Assembly: GCA_023394615.1 (NCBI GenBank)
Contig: JAEXAI010000002.1
Coordinates: 124,001-188,000, forward strand
Direction of reading: 5' to 3'
DNA from: Actinomycetes bacterium
Lineage (GTDB): Bacteria; Actinomycetota; Coriobacteriia; Coriobacteriales; Eggerthellaceae
DNA: 64,000 nucleotides
The translations under genes and the position numbers were made by a program. The notes beneath the pieces are model-generated. The model saw nothing but the letters and a program-made list of their open reading frames with translations. It did not search any database and was not told the DNA's origin. Of the stretch, positions 1-8,376 are shown piece after piece; the first letter of the stretch is position 1, and every line of letters starts with the position of its first letter.

Positions 1-255
1 CCGATGGTCGGTACGTTTTACGCATCGCCTGCCCCGGGCGAGCCTGCGTTTGTGAAAGAGGGCGACGAGGTTGCCGCCAATCAGACGCTGTGCATCGTCG
101 AAGCTATGAAGCTGATGAATGAGATCACGGCCGAAGAAATGGGCACCGTGCGCAAGGTGTGCCTAGAAGATGCATCGCCAGTGGAATTCGGCACGGTTAT
201 GTTCTATATCGAGCCCCATAACACCGGTGCAGCCGTGGGTCCGGAGAGCGCATAA
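1..255 (+). CDS. accB: Biotin carboxyl carrier protein of acetyl-CoA carboxylase, C-terminal part
   Basis: This is the end of the biotin carrier subunit, which shuttles carboxybiotin between biotin carboxylase and carboxyltransferase in the first step of fatty acid synthesis. The start lies before the window and the reading frame is open from base 1. The biotinyl domain is complete: the motif EAMKLMNE carries the biotinylated lysine at codon 109-111, and the upstream Gly/Pro-rich segment matches the domain entry. The stop overlaps the start of accC (TAATG at 253-257), which indicates translational coupling. Confidence 0.95.
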   Translation, partial: PMVGTFYASPAPGEPAFVKEGDEVAANQTLCIVEAMKLMNEITAEEMGTVRKVCLEDASPVEFGTVMFYIEPHNTGAAVGPESA

Positions 256-1601
256 TGTTCGATAAGATACTCATAGCGAATCGCGGCGAGGTGGCTTTGC
301 GCATCATGCGCGCGGCCCGCGAGTTGGGTGTGAAAACCGTTGCCGTGTATTCCACTGAAGACGAGAATACGCTGCCTGTGCGCTACGCCGATGAAGCGGT
401 TTGCATCGGGCCTGCTCCGGCGAATAAAAGCTATCTGGTCATGCCCAGCATCATTGCTGCGGCGATAAATACTGGTGCCCAGGCGATTCATCCGGGCTAT
501 GGCTTCTTGGCTGAAAATGCCGACTTCGCTCGCGCTTGCGTCGACAACGACTTGGTGTTCATCGGCCCTGCTGCCGAATGTATCGAGCAGATGGGCGACA
601 AGAGTGTTGCGCGCGAGACCATGATGCACTGCGGCGTGCCTACCGTCCCCGGATCGGAAGGCACTGTCGACACTGTCGAAGAAGCTCGGGAATTTGCCCA
701 GAAAGTGGGCTATCCGGTGCTAATCAAGGCCAGTGCGGGCGGCGGCGGCAAAGGCATGCGCGAGGTGCATGATCCAGCCGATTTGGAAGCTCAGTACTTA
801 GCTGCGAAAAACGAGGCAGGCGCCGCTTTTGGCAACGACGAGGTCTATTTGGAAAAACTCGTTTTGCGTCCGCGCCATGTGGAAATACAGGTGCTTGCCG
901 ATGATTTCGGCAATCGCATCGCGCTGTGCGAGCGTGACTGCTCCATCCAGCGTCGCCATCAGAAGCTGCTTGAAGAGGCTCCGAGCCCTGCGCTTACCGA
1001 CGAGATTCGTCGCGCTATGGGTGTGGCGGCCATCAAAGCTGTGCGCGCGGTTGACTACAAGAACGCCGGTACCATTGAATTTTTGCTTGACCAGGATGGC
1101 AAGTTCTATTTCATGGAAATGAATACGCGTGTGCAGGTGGAGCATCCGGTAACCGAGCAGATCACCGGTACTGACATCATAAAAGAACAGTTGCGCATCG
1201 CTTCGGGTGAGCCTATGAAGTGCGCAGACCGTGCACCGTTTACTCCGTACGGGCATGCCATCGAGTTCCGCATCAACGCCGAGGATCCCGATCACGATTT
1301 CCGTCCGTGCCCGGGCACCATCACACGCTTCGACATGCCTGCCGGACCCGGTGTGCGTGTGGAAAGCTATCTGGAACAGGGTGCGCGCATCAGCCCGTAC
1401 TACGATTCGCTGGTAGCGAAGCTCATCGTGTGGGGTGCAGATCGCGAAGAGGCTATTGCGCGCGGTAAACGTGCGTTGCAGGAATTTCACATCGAGGGCA
1501 TCGCGACCACCATTCCTTTCCATCAGAAAGTGCTTGAAAAACAAGTATTCATCGATGGCGAAGCTTGTACCGATTTTATCGAAACCCAGATGGGAGAATA
1601 G
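255..1601 (+). CDS. accC: Acetyl-CoA carboxylase, biotin carboxylase subunit
   Basis: This enzyme carboxylates the biotin on AccB using ATP and bicarbonate. The 448 residues match the usual family length of about 449. Visible landmarks are the N-terminal start [16 protein letters not shown], the ATP-grasp glycine loop GGGGKGM at about residues 162-168, and the catalytic block [14 protein letters not shown] near residues 288-301. The start overlaps the accB stop, so the two are made together. The carboxyltransferase genes accA and accD are not in the window. Confidence 0.97.
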   Translation: MFDKILIANRGEVALRIMRAARELGVKTVAVYSTEDENTLPVRYADEAVCIGPAPANKSYLVMPSIIAAAINTGAQAIHPGYGFLAENADFARACVDNDLVFIGPAAECIEQMGDKSVARETMMHCGVPTVPGSEGTVDTVEEAREFAQKVGYPVLIKASAGGGGKGMREVHDPADLEAQYLAAKNEAGAAFGNDEVYLEKLVLRPRHVEIQVLADDFGNRIALCERDCSIQRRHQKLLEEAPSPALTDEIRRAMGVAAIKAVRAVDYKNAGTIEFLLDQDGKFYFMEMNTRVQVEHPVTEQITGTDIIKEQLRIASGEPMKCADRAPFTPYGHAIEFRINAEDPDHDFRPCPGTITRFDMPAGPGVRVESYLEQGARISPYYDSLVAKLIVWGADREEAIARGKRALQEFHIEGIATTIPFHQKVLEKQVFIDGEACTDFIETQMGE

Positions 1602-1603
1602 GT

Positions 1604-1951
1604 ATGTCTGATTTGAACGTGCAGGGCATGGCTTTAGCAGATGGGGTTGTCGAGACCATCATCTCCATCGCCGTACAGGACATAGAAGGCGTGGCATGCA
1701 TAGGCTCGCCCAACAGCGCAGCTGGCCTGCTTTCAAATTTCCAAACTAAACCGGCCACGCAGGGCATCGATGTTACTGCCAATGAGGACGACACGATTTC
1801 CGTGGATATCCGCATCGAGGTGTTCTACGGTTGCGTGCTGCCTGATGTGGCAGAACAGGTGCGCGAGGCCATCGCCGATGCAGTTTTGGCCCAGGTTGGG
1901 TTGAAAGTGGAAGCCGTCAACGTCTTTATCGACGGTATCCAGTTCGCGTAA
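1604..1951 (+). CDS. Asp23/Gls24 family envelope stress protein
   Basis: A 115-residue protein of the Asp23/Gls24 family, known in Gram-positive bacteria as abundant cell-envelope-associated proteins linked to stress. The family pattern is visible: an ALADGVVETIISIAVQ start, an IEGVA segment, a central IDVTANEDDTISVDIRIEV strand region, and a C-terminal helix ending in VNVFIDGI. The ATG at 1604 is preferred because GGGAG (1592-1596) precedes it; a longer frame from 1565 would run into accC. The position between accC and nusB is common in Actinobacteria and Firmicutes. Confidence 0.88.
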   Translation: MSDLNVQGMALADGVVETIISIAVQDIEGVACIGSPNSAAGLLSNFQTKPATQGIDVTANEDDTISVDIRIEVFYGCVLPDVAEQVREAIADAVLAQVGLKVEAVNVFIDGIQFA

Positions 1952-1970
1952 GGCGGCTGGATTCACGCAT

Positions 1971-2519
1971 ATGGCGAAAAGACATGAGAGAACGCTTGCA
2001 CGCCGCATGGCCGTGCAAGCGCTGTATCAAAGCGAGATAACAGGCGAGCCTACTGCACAGATAATCGCAACGGGTGCGCAGTTGCCCGAAGGCGGCACGC
2101 TGCCTGAGTATTCCATCGTCTTGCTGCAAGGCATCGACGAGAATAAAGACCAGATTGACCGCCTTTTGGCGGATTCTTCCGAGAATTGGTCGGTAGAGCG
2201 TATGCCGGTGGTGGATCATGCCATCATGCGTTTGGCAGTTTATGAGATGCTGTTCAACGACGAGGTTCCCGTATCGGTGAGCATCAACGAGGCCGTGGAG
2301 CTGGCGAAGAGTTTCGGTGGCGAAGATGATTCGGCGCGTTTTGCGAACGGCATATTGGGGCGTATCGCCCGTATGATGGAAGCTGGGCAGACTGCTCAGG
2401 ATGAATCTGCGGCGGCTATGGCCGATGTTGATGTGGTTGCACCTGAGACCCCTGAGGCTGCTGAGTCTGACGCAATTGCACCAGATTCTGAGCAGGTAAA
2501 GGAAAATGCGGATGCCTGA
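1971..2519 (+). CDS. nusB: Transcription antitermination factor NusB
   Basis: NusB binds boxA RNA with NusE (S10) and supports rRNA transcription antitermination. The first 140 or so residues give the all-helical NusB fold: RRMAVQALYQSEITGE at the start and the conserved SINEAVELAKSFGGEDDSARFANGILGRI near the C-terminal half. About 40 extra residues follow, rich in Ala, Asp and Glu; this acidic tail is beyond the usual length and is probably disordered. The 3' end overlaps xseB by 14 bases. Confidence 0.95.
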   Translation: MAKRHERTLARRMAVQALYQSEITGEPTAQIIATGAQLPEGGTLPEYSIVLLQGIDENKDQIDRLLADSSENWSVERMPVVDHAIMRLAVYEMLFNDEVPVSVSINEAVELAKSFGGEDDSARFANGILGRIARMMEAGQTAQDESAAAMADVDVVAPETPEAAESDAIAPDSEQVKENADA

Positions 2520-2709
2520 CAGTGATACGACCACATACGCCCAGGTAAACGACCGTTTAAAGGAAATCGTCGATCAGGTCAGCGATGATGATCTGCCTTT
2601 AGACGATGCTTTGGATTTATTCGAAGAGGCTGTGAAACTGGGAATGCAGGCATCAGATTTGATTGAGCAAGATATCGATGCGGAAAACGAGCAGGCGAGC
2701 GAGGAATAA
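2506..2709 (+). CDS. xseB: Exodeoxyribonuclease VII small subunit
   Basis: XseB is the small subunit of exonuclease VII, which degrades single-stranded DNA into oligonucleotides together with XseA. The 67 residues match the family, with a helical core KEIVDQVSDDDLPLDDALDLFEEAV cut here into two recognisable parts, LPLDDALDLFEEAVKLG being the diagnostic one. It begins inside the end of nusB, so it is translated as part of that operon. The large subunit xseA, which usually sits beside it, is not adjacent and not in the window. Confidence 0.88.
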   Translation: MRMPDSDTTTYAQVNDRLKEIVDQVSDDDLPLDDALDLFEEAVKLGMQASDLIEQDIDAENEQASEE

Positions 2710-2744
2710 ATCTCGTATAGGCAGGTTCGCAAGCTACAAGCAAG

Positions 2745-4643
2745 GTGATGATGATGGCAGAAGGAACGCGCATACTGGACGCAATCAGCAGTCCAAGTGA
2801 TTTGAAGCTCCTCACCAACGAGGAGCTGGCCATTCTCTGTCAAGAGATTCGCGAAGAGATTATCGATGTCACTTCGAAAAATGGTGGGCATGTGGCCTCT
2901 AGTCTGGGTGCCGTCGAGATTATCGTGGCCTTGCATTCGCTTTTGGATTGCCCCACCGATCGCATCGTGTTCGATGTGGGCCATCAAGCCTACGCGCACA
3001 AAATACTTACGGGTCGTTTGGACCGTTTCGGCACGCTGCGTCAATATGGCGGCATTTCCGGTTTCCCGAAACCAAGCGAGAGCCCCTACGATGCGCATCC
3101 ATCGGGCCATGCATCCGACAGTTTGTCGGTGGCTTTCGGATTGGCGAAGGCACGCGATTTGCGCGGTGGAGATGAGAAGATCGTATCGGTTATAGGCGAT
3201 GCATCCCTAGCTGGTGGTATGGCGTTTGAGGCCATAAACCACATCGGCCAAGAGCACACACCCATGGTCATTGTGCTCAACGACAACGCTATGTCCATTT
3301 CGCGCCCTGTGGGTGCCATGGTTAAACACCTTGGCTATTTGCGCACTACCAGCCAGTACCAGAACACTCGTGATGCCGTTCAGGAAAAGATGGAACAGTA
3401 CGGCGGCATGGCGCAGGACTTGCTGGATTTGGGCCGCAACGTGAAAGAATCCATCAAGCAGTTCGTTGTGCCTCATTCCATGTTGTTCGAACATTTGGGA
3501 ATAACCTGCACGGTGCCTATTGATGGCAATAACATCGCTGAACTACGTGAGATTCTGAGCGTGGCCTTGCAGGCAGATGCGCCTGTGCTGGTGCACGCCA
3601 TCACGAAAAAGGGCTATGGTTTCCCTCCAGCGGAGTCGAACCCTGAACTTTTCCATGGTGTGGGACCGTTCAACAAAGAAACCGGCGAGCTGGTGAAATC
3701 GCCTGCTGCGCCACCGAAATACACGGCTGTTATCGGCAAGGCCATTGTCGAAGAGGCCAAACGCGACCCCCGCATTGTTGCCATTACCGCAGCTATGCAG
3801 GATGGCACTGGTTTAAACGAATTCGCCGCCACGTTCCCGAAACGGTTTTTCGATACGGGTATCGCTGAGGGACATGCGCTTGGCATGGCCAGCGGACTTG
3901 CGTTGGGTGGCAACAAGCCTATCGTTTGCATATACTCCACGTTTATGCAACGGGCTATCGACCAGCTGATTGTAGATAACGCTTTGCCGAACTTGGACGT
4001 GGTGTTCTGTCTGGACCGCGCTGGTTTGGTGGGCGACGATGGGCCCACGCATCATGGCGTGTTCGATATTGCATACATGAGTATGATTCCCCATATGCGC
4101 GTGATGACTCCTTCAAACGAGGCTGAATTGGTGAACGCGCTGCATACTGCCCTTATCATCGGCGGCCCGGTGGCTATTCGCTATCCGCGCGGCGCAGCTG
4201 AAGGAGTGGCATTGCCCCAGCCCCCCGAAGTGCTGCCTGTGGGGGTAAGCCGCATCGCACGCGAAGGTAAAGATGTAGCGGTGCTCGCATTCGGACGCAT
4301 GGTCGGCGCATCTATGGAAGCAGCTGACATCCTGGCTGGCGAGGGCATTGATGTTCGAGTGGTGGACATGCGCTGGGCCAAGCCCATCGATTTTCAAGCC
4401 GTGCGCTCTGCCGCACAGACGCGCTTGATTGTGACGGTGGAAGAAGGCGTGCTTTCCGGCGGTGCCGGCGAGGGCGTGATTTCGGCTATGTGCAAGCTGG
4501 ACTTGGATGTCCCGGTTGCCAGTTTGGGCCTGCCTGATGAGTTCGTGGAGCAAGGCAAAGTGCCTCAGTTGTTGTCTCTGTTGGGCCTAGATGGACGCGG
4601 TATCGCTGAAACCATCCGCCAGCATCTGCGCGATCAGGACTGA
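2745..4643 (+). CDS. dxs: 1-deoxy-D-xylulose-5-phosphate synthase
   Basis: Dxs condenses pyruvate and glyceraldehyde 3-phosphate with thiamine diphosphate, the first step of the MEP isoprenoid pathway. The 632 residues cover the full family. The TPP/Mg site is seen as GDASLAGG near residue 151 and NDNAMSIS near 179, and the pyrimidine-domain glutamate as GIAEGHALG near 374; many homologues have AEQHA there, so this one has Gly after the catalytic Glu. The start is a run of GTG-ATG-ATG-ATG (2745-2756) after AAGG, so the first residue could be any of four. Confidence 0.97.
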   Translation: MMMMAEGTRILDAISSPSDLKLLTNEELAILCQEIREEIIDVTSKNGGHVASSLGAVEIIVALHSLLDCPTDRIVFDVGHQAYAHKILTGRLDRFGTLRQYGGISGFPKPSESPYDAHPSGHASDSLSVAFGLAKARDLRGGDEKIVSVIGDASLAGGMAFEAINHIGQEHTPMVIVLNDNAMSISRPVGAMVKHLGYLRTTSQYQNTRDAVQEKMEQYGGMAQDLLDLGRNVKESIKQFVVPHSMLFEHLGITCTVPIDGNNIAELREILSVALQADAPVLVHAITKKGYGFPPAESNPELFHGVGPFNKETGELVKSPAAPPKYTAVIGKAIVEEAKRDPRIVAITAAMQDGTGLNEFAATFPKRFFDTGIAEGHALGMASGLALGGNKPIVCIYSTFMQRAIDQLIVDNALPNLDVVFCLDRAGLVGDDGPTHHGVFDIAYMSMIPHMRVMTPSNEAELVNALHTALIIGGPVAIRYPRGAAEGVALPQPPEVLPVGVSRIAREGKDVAVLAFGRMVGASMEAADILAGEGIDVRVVDMRWAKPIDFQAVRSAAQTRLIVTVEEGVLSGGAGEGVISAMCKLDLDVPVASLGLPDEFVEQGKVPQLLSLLGLDGRGIAETIRQHLRDQD

Positions 4644-4753
4644 AGACTATCCCTTCAGTCGTTGGCGTAAACTTGCACAATCGAGCGTGCAAGTTGGATT
4701 TATTGCTATTCATGAAATAGGAATAACCTATATCAACATTCATTTCTAATATG

Positions 4754-4788
4754 CCAGAGTTGACCCTTTGTCGACTCTGGCTCGCCTT
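4754..4788 (+). terminator. Possible intrinsic terminator after dxs
   Basis: CCAGAGTTGA (4754-4763) pairs with TCGACTCTGG (4771-4780) around a 7-base loop, followed by CTCGCCTTTT. The stem is good but the T run is short and lies 110 bases after the dxs stop, so the role is tentative. Confidence 0.45.
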
Positions 4789-4982
4789 TTGATATGGTTG
4801 CTTTCAGCGCGGAACGTTGACTGCTTTTTGAGCAGGTCAGATGTGTGAGAACACGGCATTTATGCGTGATTACAACGAAATACAGCCTCAGGCTGCCATG
4901 TACAAAACTACAGCGTAGCAGTAGGTGATGCAGAAAAATTTTTCATTCGTTACCCCAAATAAAAGAAAATGCAGTAATAATC

Positions 4983-4991
4983 TGTTATTAT
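4983..4991 (+). promoter_or_regulatory. Extended -10 promoter for the antiporter-like gene
   Basis: TGTTATTAT fits an extended -10 element (TG, one base, then TATTAT). No convincing -35 is visible. It would start a transcript near 4998 with a leader of about 125 bases before the ATG at 5125. Confidence 0.4.
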
Positions 4992-5022
4992 ACATAAGAC
5001 TTTAACAGCTACCCTGTTTCGA

Positions 5023-5124
5023 CGCATTGCCGACGCTGATGGGGGAGCGGTTGCACAAGGCTGATCTTGCCGGAACCGTTGGCTTGAGGAAGCAATGCGG
5101 TCGGCTGCAAGAAGGGGGAATGAA
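5023..5124 (+). promoter_or_regulatory. Foldable leader RNA, candidate cis-regulator
   Basis: The leader before the antiporter-like gene contains nested pairings: CGCATTGC (5023-5030) with GCAATGCG (5092-5099), CGGTT (5048-5052) with AACCG (5074-5078), and CAAG (5056-5059) with CTTG (5066-5069). The outer helix closes just before the GAAGGGGGAA ribosome site (5111-5120). This layout suits an ion-sensing or translation-controlling RNA, but no known riboswitch consensus was recognised. Confidence 0.4.
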
Positions 5125-6471
5125 ATGGATGTGTCTACTCTGCCAATTTGGAGCATCATCCCGTTTGCGGGCATGTTGCTTTCCATCGCGATTTTTCCAC
5201 TCGTAAAGGGCGAGTGGTGGGAGAAACACGAACTGCACGTGGCTATCTTCTGGTCACTCGTTTTCTGTATACCATTCGGAATCGCTTATGGCGGGCACAC
5301 TCTGACCTATGAGCTGCTCAAGACCATCGTCGGCGACTATATTCCGTTCATCGTGTTGTTGTTCGGCCTGTACGTGGTAGCTGGTGGCATCGCCATTAAA
5401 GGCACCATCGCAGGCACTACGAAAAACAACGTGCTTTTGCTGCTTATCGGCACCGTGCTTTCTAGCTGGGTCGGTACCACCGGTGCCGCCATGCTGATGA
5501 TTCGCCCTGTGCTGCGCGCCAATGAATGGCGCCAGAACAAGAAGCACATCGTCGTGTTCTTCATCTTCTTGGTCGCCAACATAGGCGGCTGCCTAACACC
5601 TCTCGGCGATCCGCCGCTGTTCTTGGGCTATCTGCGCGGCGTACCGTTTTTCTGGACCATCGAGCACATCCTGCCGATACTCTTGCTGAACGTGGCTGTG
5701 CTGCTGGGTGTCTTCGCCCTGATTGACCATCGTTCGATGAAGAAAGAGATTGCGGAGGGTCGCTCTCCTATGGATTTGGAGGGCAACACCCCGAAGGAAA
5801 AGATTCACATCGAAGGTCTGCACAACTTCATTTATCTGGGCATCATCATTGCTGCCGTTATCCTGAACGGCTCGCTCGCCGAGTTGGGCAAGACCATCGG
5901 TTTCTATCTGTTCGATGACTTGCACCTTGGCATCAACTACTTCGTGCAAATCGTCTTGATTCTGATTGCGGCAGGCCTGTCGCTGAAGACCACGCCGGAA
6001 TCGGCGCACCATCACAATGAGTTCATTTTCGACCCCATCAAGGAAGTTGCCTTCCTGTTTATCGGCATTTTCATCACGATGATCCCTGCGCTTCTTCTGC
6101 TGGAAGCCCATGGCTCTCAGCTGGGCGTTGACACACCGCTCGAATTCTTCTGGGCAACGGGCGCGCTCTCGTCGTTCTTGGACAACTCGCCTACCTACGT
6201 GGTATTCCTTACCTGCGCAGGCTCGTTGGGGGCAACGACGGGTGTGGCCACCACAGTGGGTACCGTGCCGGTGTTGGAACTGCTCGCGATATCAGCAGGT
6301 GCCGTGTTCATGGGCGCGAACACCTACATCGGCAATGCGCCTAACTTCATGGTGAAAAACATCGCCGAATCCAAAAAGGTCAAGATGCCCTCGTTCTTCG
6401 GATACATGGGTTGGTCCTGCGCCTTCCTGATTCCGCTGTTCATCTTGGATTCTCTGCTGTTCTTCCTGTAA
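5125..6471 (+). CDS. Sodium:proton antiporter-like (ArsB/NhaD, CitMHS-type) permease
   Basis: A polytopic membrane protein of 448 residues with about eleven to twelve hydrophobic segments. It belongs to the ion transporter superfamily that includes NhaD, ArsB and CitMHS: the motifs GGCLTPLGDPPLFLGYLRG and SSFLDNSPTYVVFL are the paired discontinuous-helix signatures of that fold. The likely role is Na+/H+ exchange or organic anion export. The ATG at 5125 is chosen over the one at 5095 because a strong GAAGGGGGAA site precedes it. It stands alone between a foldable leader and a strong terminator. Substrate cannot be fixed from sequence. Confidence 0.8.
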   Translation: MDVSTLPIWSIIPFAGMLLSIAIFPLVKGEWWEKHELHVAIFWSLVFCIPFGIAYGGHTLTYELLKTIVGDYIPFIVLLFGLYVVAGGIAIKGTIAGTTKNNVLLLLIGTVLSSWVGTTGAAMLMIRPVLRANEWRQNKKHIVVFFIFLVANIGGCLTPLGDPPLFLGYLRGVPFFWTIEHILPILLLNVAVLLGVFALIDHRSMKKEIAEGRSPMDLEGNTPKEKIHIEGLHNFIYLGIIIAAVILNGSLAELGKTIGFYLFDDLHLGINYFVQIVLILIAAGLSLKTTPESAHHHNEFIFDPIKEVAFLFIGIFITMIPALLLLEAHGSQLGVDTPLEFFWATGALSSFLDNSPTYVVFLTCAGSLGATTGVATTVGTVPVLELLAISAGAVFMGANTYIGNAPNFMVKNIAESKKVKMPSFFGYMGWSCAFLIPLFILDSLLFFL

Positions 6472-6579
6472 GTTGAATCCTGCAAGTCCCAATCGGCTGT
6501 TTTTCAAAAGCTGATAGGGGTGAGCTGGTTCGGCTGCTTCGGATAAGCTGATTCGAAACTAGTTCCACACAAACTCGGA

Positions 6580-6608
6580 GGCCCCGTCATTGCGACGGGG
6601 CCTTTATT
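6580..6608 (+). terminator. Strong intrinsic terminator
   Basis: GGCCCCGTC (6580-6588) pairs perfectly with GACGGGGCC (6594-6602) over the loop ATTGC, followed by TTTATT. It ends the antiporter-like transcript. Confidence 0.88.
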
Positions 6609-6640
6609 GCGTGGTGGTATGGGTTACGTGCATTCAGATT

Positions 6641-6709
6641 CCCAGCCACCGGTCAATCGATGACCGCAGCCCCAGCTCTAGCCCAGCCACCGGTCAACCG
6701 ATGACCGCA
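6641..6709. repeat. Two 28-bp direct repeats with an internal palindrome
   Basis: A 28-bp unit beginning CCCAGCCACC and ending GATGACCGCA occurs at 6641-6668 and 6682-6709 with one difference. Each unit holds the inverted pair CGGTCA and TGACCG around five bases. The second copy ends next to the 147-bp element. Confidence 0.8.
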
Positions 6710-6720
6710 AAACAAGAATT

Positions 6721-6867
6721 GTCAATCAAACCCGCTATGTGCGATTTTCACTGGGAAATCCAGGCTTTTCCGCAAGGCCGAAAGGCAATTATTGGCATTT
6801 GCGCAGGTGGCGGAATTCTGCCAGAGAACAGGTCGCTCTCAAATCGCACATAGCGGGTCTGATTGAC
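6721..6867. mobile_element. 147-bp palindrome-ended element, copy 1 (MITE-like)
   Basis: The element begins GTCAATC and ends GATTGAC, with 27-bp inverted ends (6721-6747 and 6841-6867) that differ at one position and include CCCGCTATGTGCG. The core contains GGCGGAATTCTGCC, itself nearly palindromic. A second copy of exactly the same length lies at 37962-38108. Similarity continues a little outside: about 10 bases on the left and AAAACGTG on the right. It encodes nothing convincing. A non-autonomous transposon or a structured RNA element are both possible. Confidence 0.7.
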
Positions 6868-6910
6868 AAAACGTGAATCGCAGAGTCTCACACCTGATTT
6901 CTATTCGCGG

Positions 6911-7015
6911 TCATGATGATGGGCTCTAGGATTTGGGATTTGGGCCCTCGGCTCTAGGTCCTAGGCTTTGGACTCTAGGCTTTGGGCTCTAGCCTCTAGA
7001 GTCTAGGCAGTGAAA
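6911..7015. repeat. Degenerate CTCTAGG / CTTTGGG low-complexity tract
   Basis: Short words such as GGCTCTAGG, CTTTGGACTCTAGG and GGGCTCTAG recur irregularly through about 100 bases just after the end of the GNAT gene. No coding signal is seen. Confidence 0.6.
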
Positions 7016-7023
7016 ACAAGTAT

Positions 7024-7602
7024 TTAAGCCTGAACAGGAGCAATCTCTTTCGCCATGATGTAGTCGTTCATCACGTAGCCGCGACCGATAGGATTATCCA
7101 CCTGATCCACGGTATCGAAGCCGCGTCCCTTGTAGGCACGCACTCCCAAGTCATTTTCGCGATTCACAGTCAGATACATTACCGGCAGATTGTTGTTGCG
7201 GCAGAATTGTTCGTAGAAATCCAAGACGCGGCTTGAATAATGCTTTCCGCGCTCATCGGCATACAGGTATACCTTGCTGATGAAGAAACGTCGTGGCCAA
7301 CGGGTATCTACCACGTCACTGTGATGGATGAAGGCATTGTGATCGGCATCGTCGGTCATTTCCTCGATGGCCCCGCCGGTGAAGCCGACCTTCTTGCCGT
7401 CGTCTACGACGAACCAGTAGCGGTAGTTGTGCTGCTGGATGTCTCGCGTGATGGCGGAGACGCTTTGGAACATGTCAATCATGTAGTCGGTTTGATCCTT
7501 GCCTATGATGTCTGGCCAGTACTCATGCCATATTCTGTTTGCCATATCTGCCAGTTCATCTATTTGCGACGGCGTTTCCACCGGCAAGAATTCCAATCCC
7601 AT
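7024..7602 (-). CDS. GNAT family N-acetyltransferase
   Basis: A 192-residue acetyl-CoA-dependent acyltransferase of the GNAT superfamily; the acceptor is unknown. The family layout is visible: helix 1 region LADMANRIWHEYWPDIIG, central strands YRYWFVVDDGKKVGFTGG, the strand before the CoA loop (FFISKVYLYADERGKHYSS, where the loop is R-G-K-H-Y-S), and the C-terminal LTVNRENDLGVRAYKGRGF, which fits the conserved strand-helix with a Tyr general acid. It stands alone between repeat-rich tracts. Confidence 0.88.
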   Translation of the reverse strand: MGLEFLPVETPSQIDELADMANRIWHEYWPDIIGKDQTDYMIDMFQSVSAITRDIQQHNYRYWFVVDDGKKVGFTGGAIEEMTDDADHNAFIHHSDVVDTRWPRRFFISKVYLYADERGKHYSSRVLDFYEQFCRNNNLPVMYLTVNRENDLGVRAYKGRGFDTVDQVDNPIGRGYVMNDYIMAKEIAPVQA

Positions 7603-7729
7603 ATTCGCTCCTTCAAGTACTCGCGTATCACGCGGCGTTTTCTGCTGCAGATATTGTAATGCAGCAATCGGAGAAATAGCATTTCCTCCTATGATTTACG
7701 GAACCCTTTGCACACTGCAGAAGAGTTTT

Positions 7730-7868
7730 GGGGCGTGTGGAGCCGGAAAACCAAAGAGCCGAGAAGTAGGGAAGCCGGAAGGTGGAAGCCGGAAGATTGG
7801 GAAGGCGGATAGTAAAGAAACCGAAAGTTGGGAGATTGGAAAGCCGAGAAGCCGGAAAAGCTGTTGCA
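7730..7868. repeat. Purine-rich degenerate repeat tract
   Basis: The words GAAGCCGG, GAAAGCCG, AGATTGG and GGGAAG recur about every 10 to 20 bases, giving a strongly purine-biased + strand. This lies in the long gap 7603-8376 before the pilus genes, where no convincing gene was found. Confidence 0.55.
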
Positions 7869-8140
7869 GCAACTCAAGACTCGAGTTCTGGTGGGCAAAA
7901 TGACCTACAAAACCGCGGTTTGCGTCTTTCAAAGCTGTTTCGAAGAAATCTGAATGTGTGTGCGTTTTGAATATAACCCTGTGAACTGGCATTTCTTAAA
8001 ACTGGAGAAATGCTGGGATAGTGTGCTGCGAAGAATCGAGGGTTCGACAAGCGAAATATAACGCAAACCGGACATTTCTCGGCCTATTTGGTGGCTCCAA
8101 CTCGAGAGCTACAATCGAGCCAATCGTCAGACCTATACTC

Positions 8141-8208
8141 GCTTCGACAATCGGGCAATCAACAATCGAGCAATCAACAATCGAGCAATCAACAATCGGC
8201 AATCGCAT
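8141..8208. repeat. 15-bp tandem repeat upstream of the pilus promoter
   Basis: A 15-base unit close to CAATCGAGCAATCAA is repeated about four times with few changes. It ends about 17 bases before the predicted -35 element of the pilus operon. Confidence 0.75.
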
Positions 8209-8224
8209 CGTAGCCACCTCGCGT

Positions 8225-8253
8225 TTCATACACGTAGACCCATATGGTATAAA
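8225..8253 (+). promoter_or_regulatory. Predicted promoter of the pilus gene cluster
   Basis: TTCATA (8225-8230) as -35, a 17-base spacer, and TATAAA (8248-8253) as -10 with an upstream TGG (extended -10). Transcription would start near 8260. Confidence 0.55.
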
Positions 8254-8376
8254 CAAGAGTGCAAAATAATGGTAGAATCATTCGATAGAATGATTGCGCA
8301 GCTAAAAGCAGGTGTTCGCCCCTTCTATCGGGCATTTGGCGTAGTCATCGGGCGAGAATCGGCGGGAGTGCGATAC

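Noticed and set aside
7696..7992. Open - strand frames over the purine-rich tract
   Set aside because: They are repetitive low-complexity translations without a ribosome site or recognisable domain.
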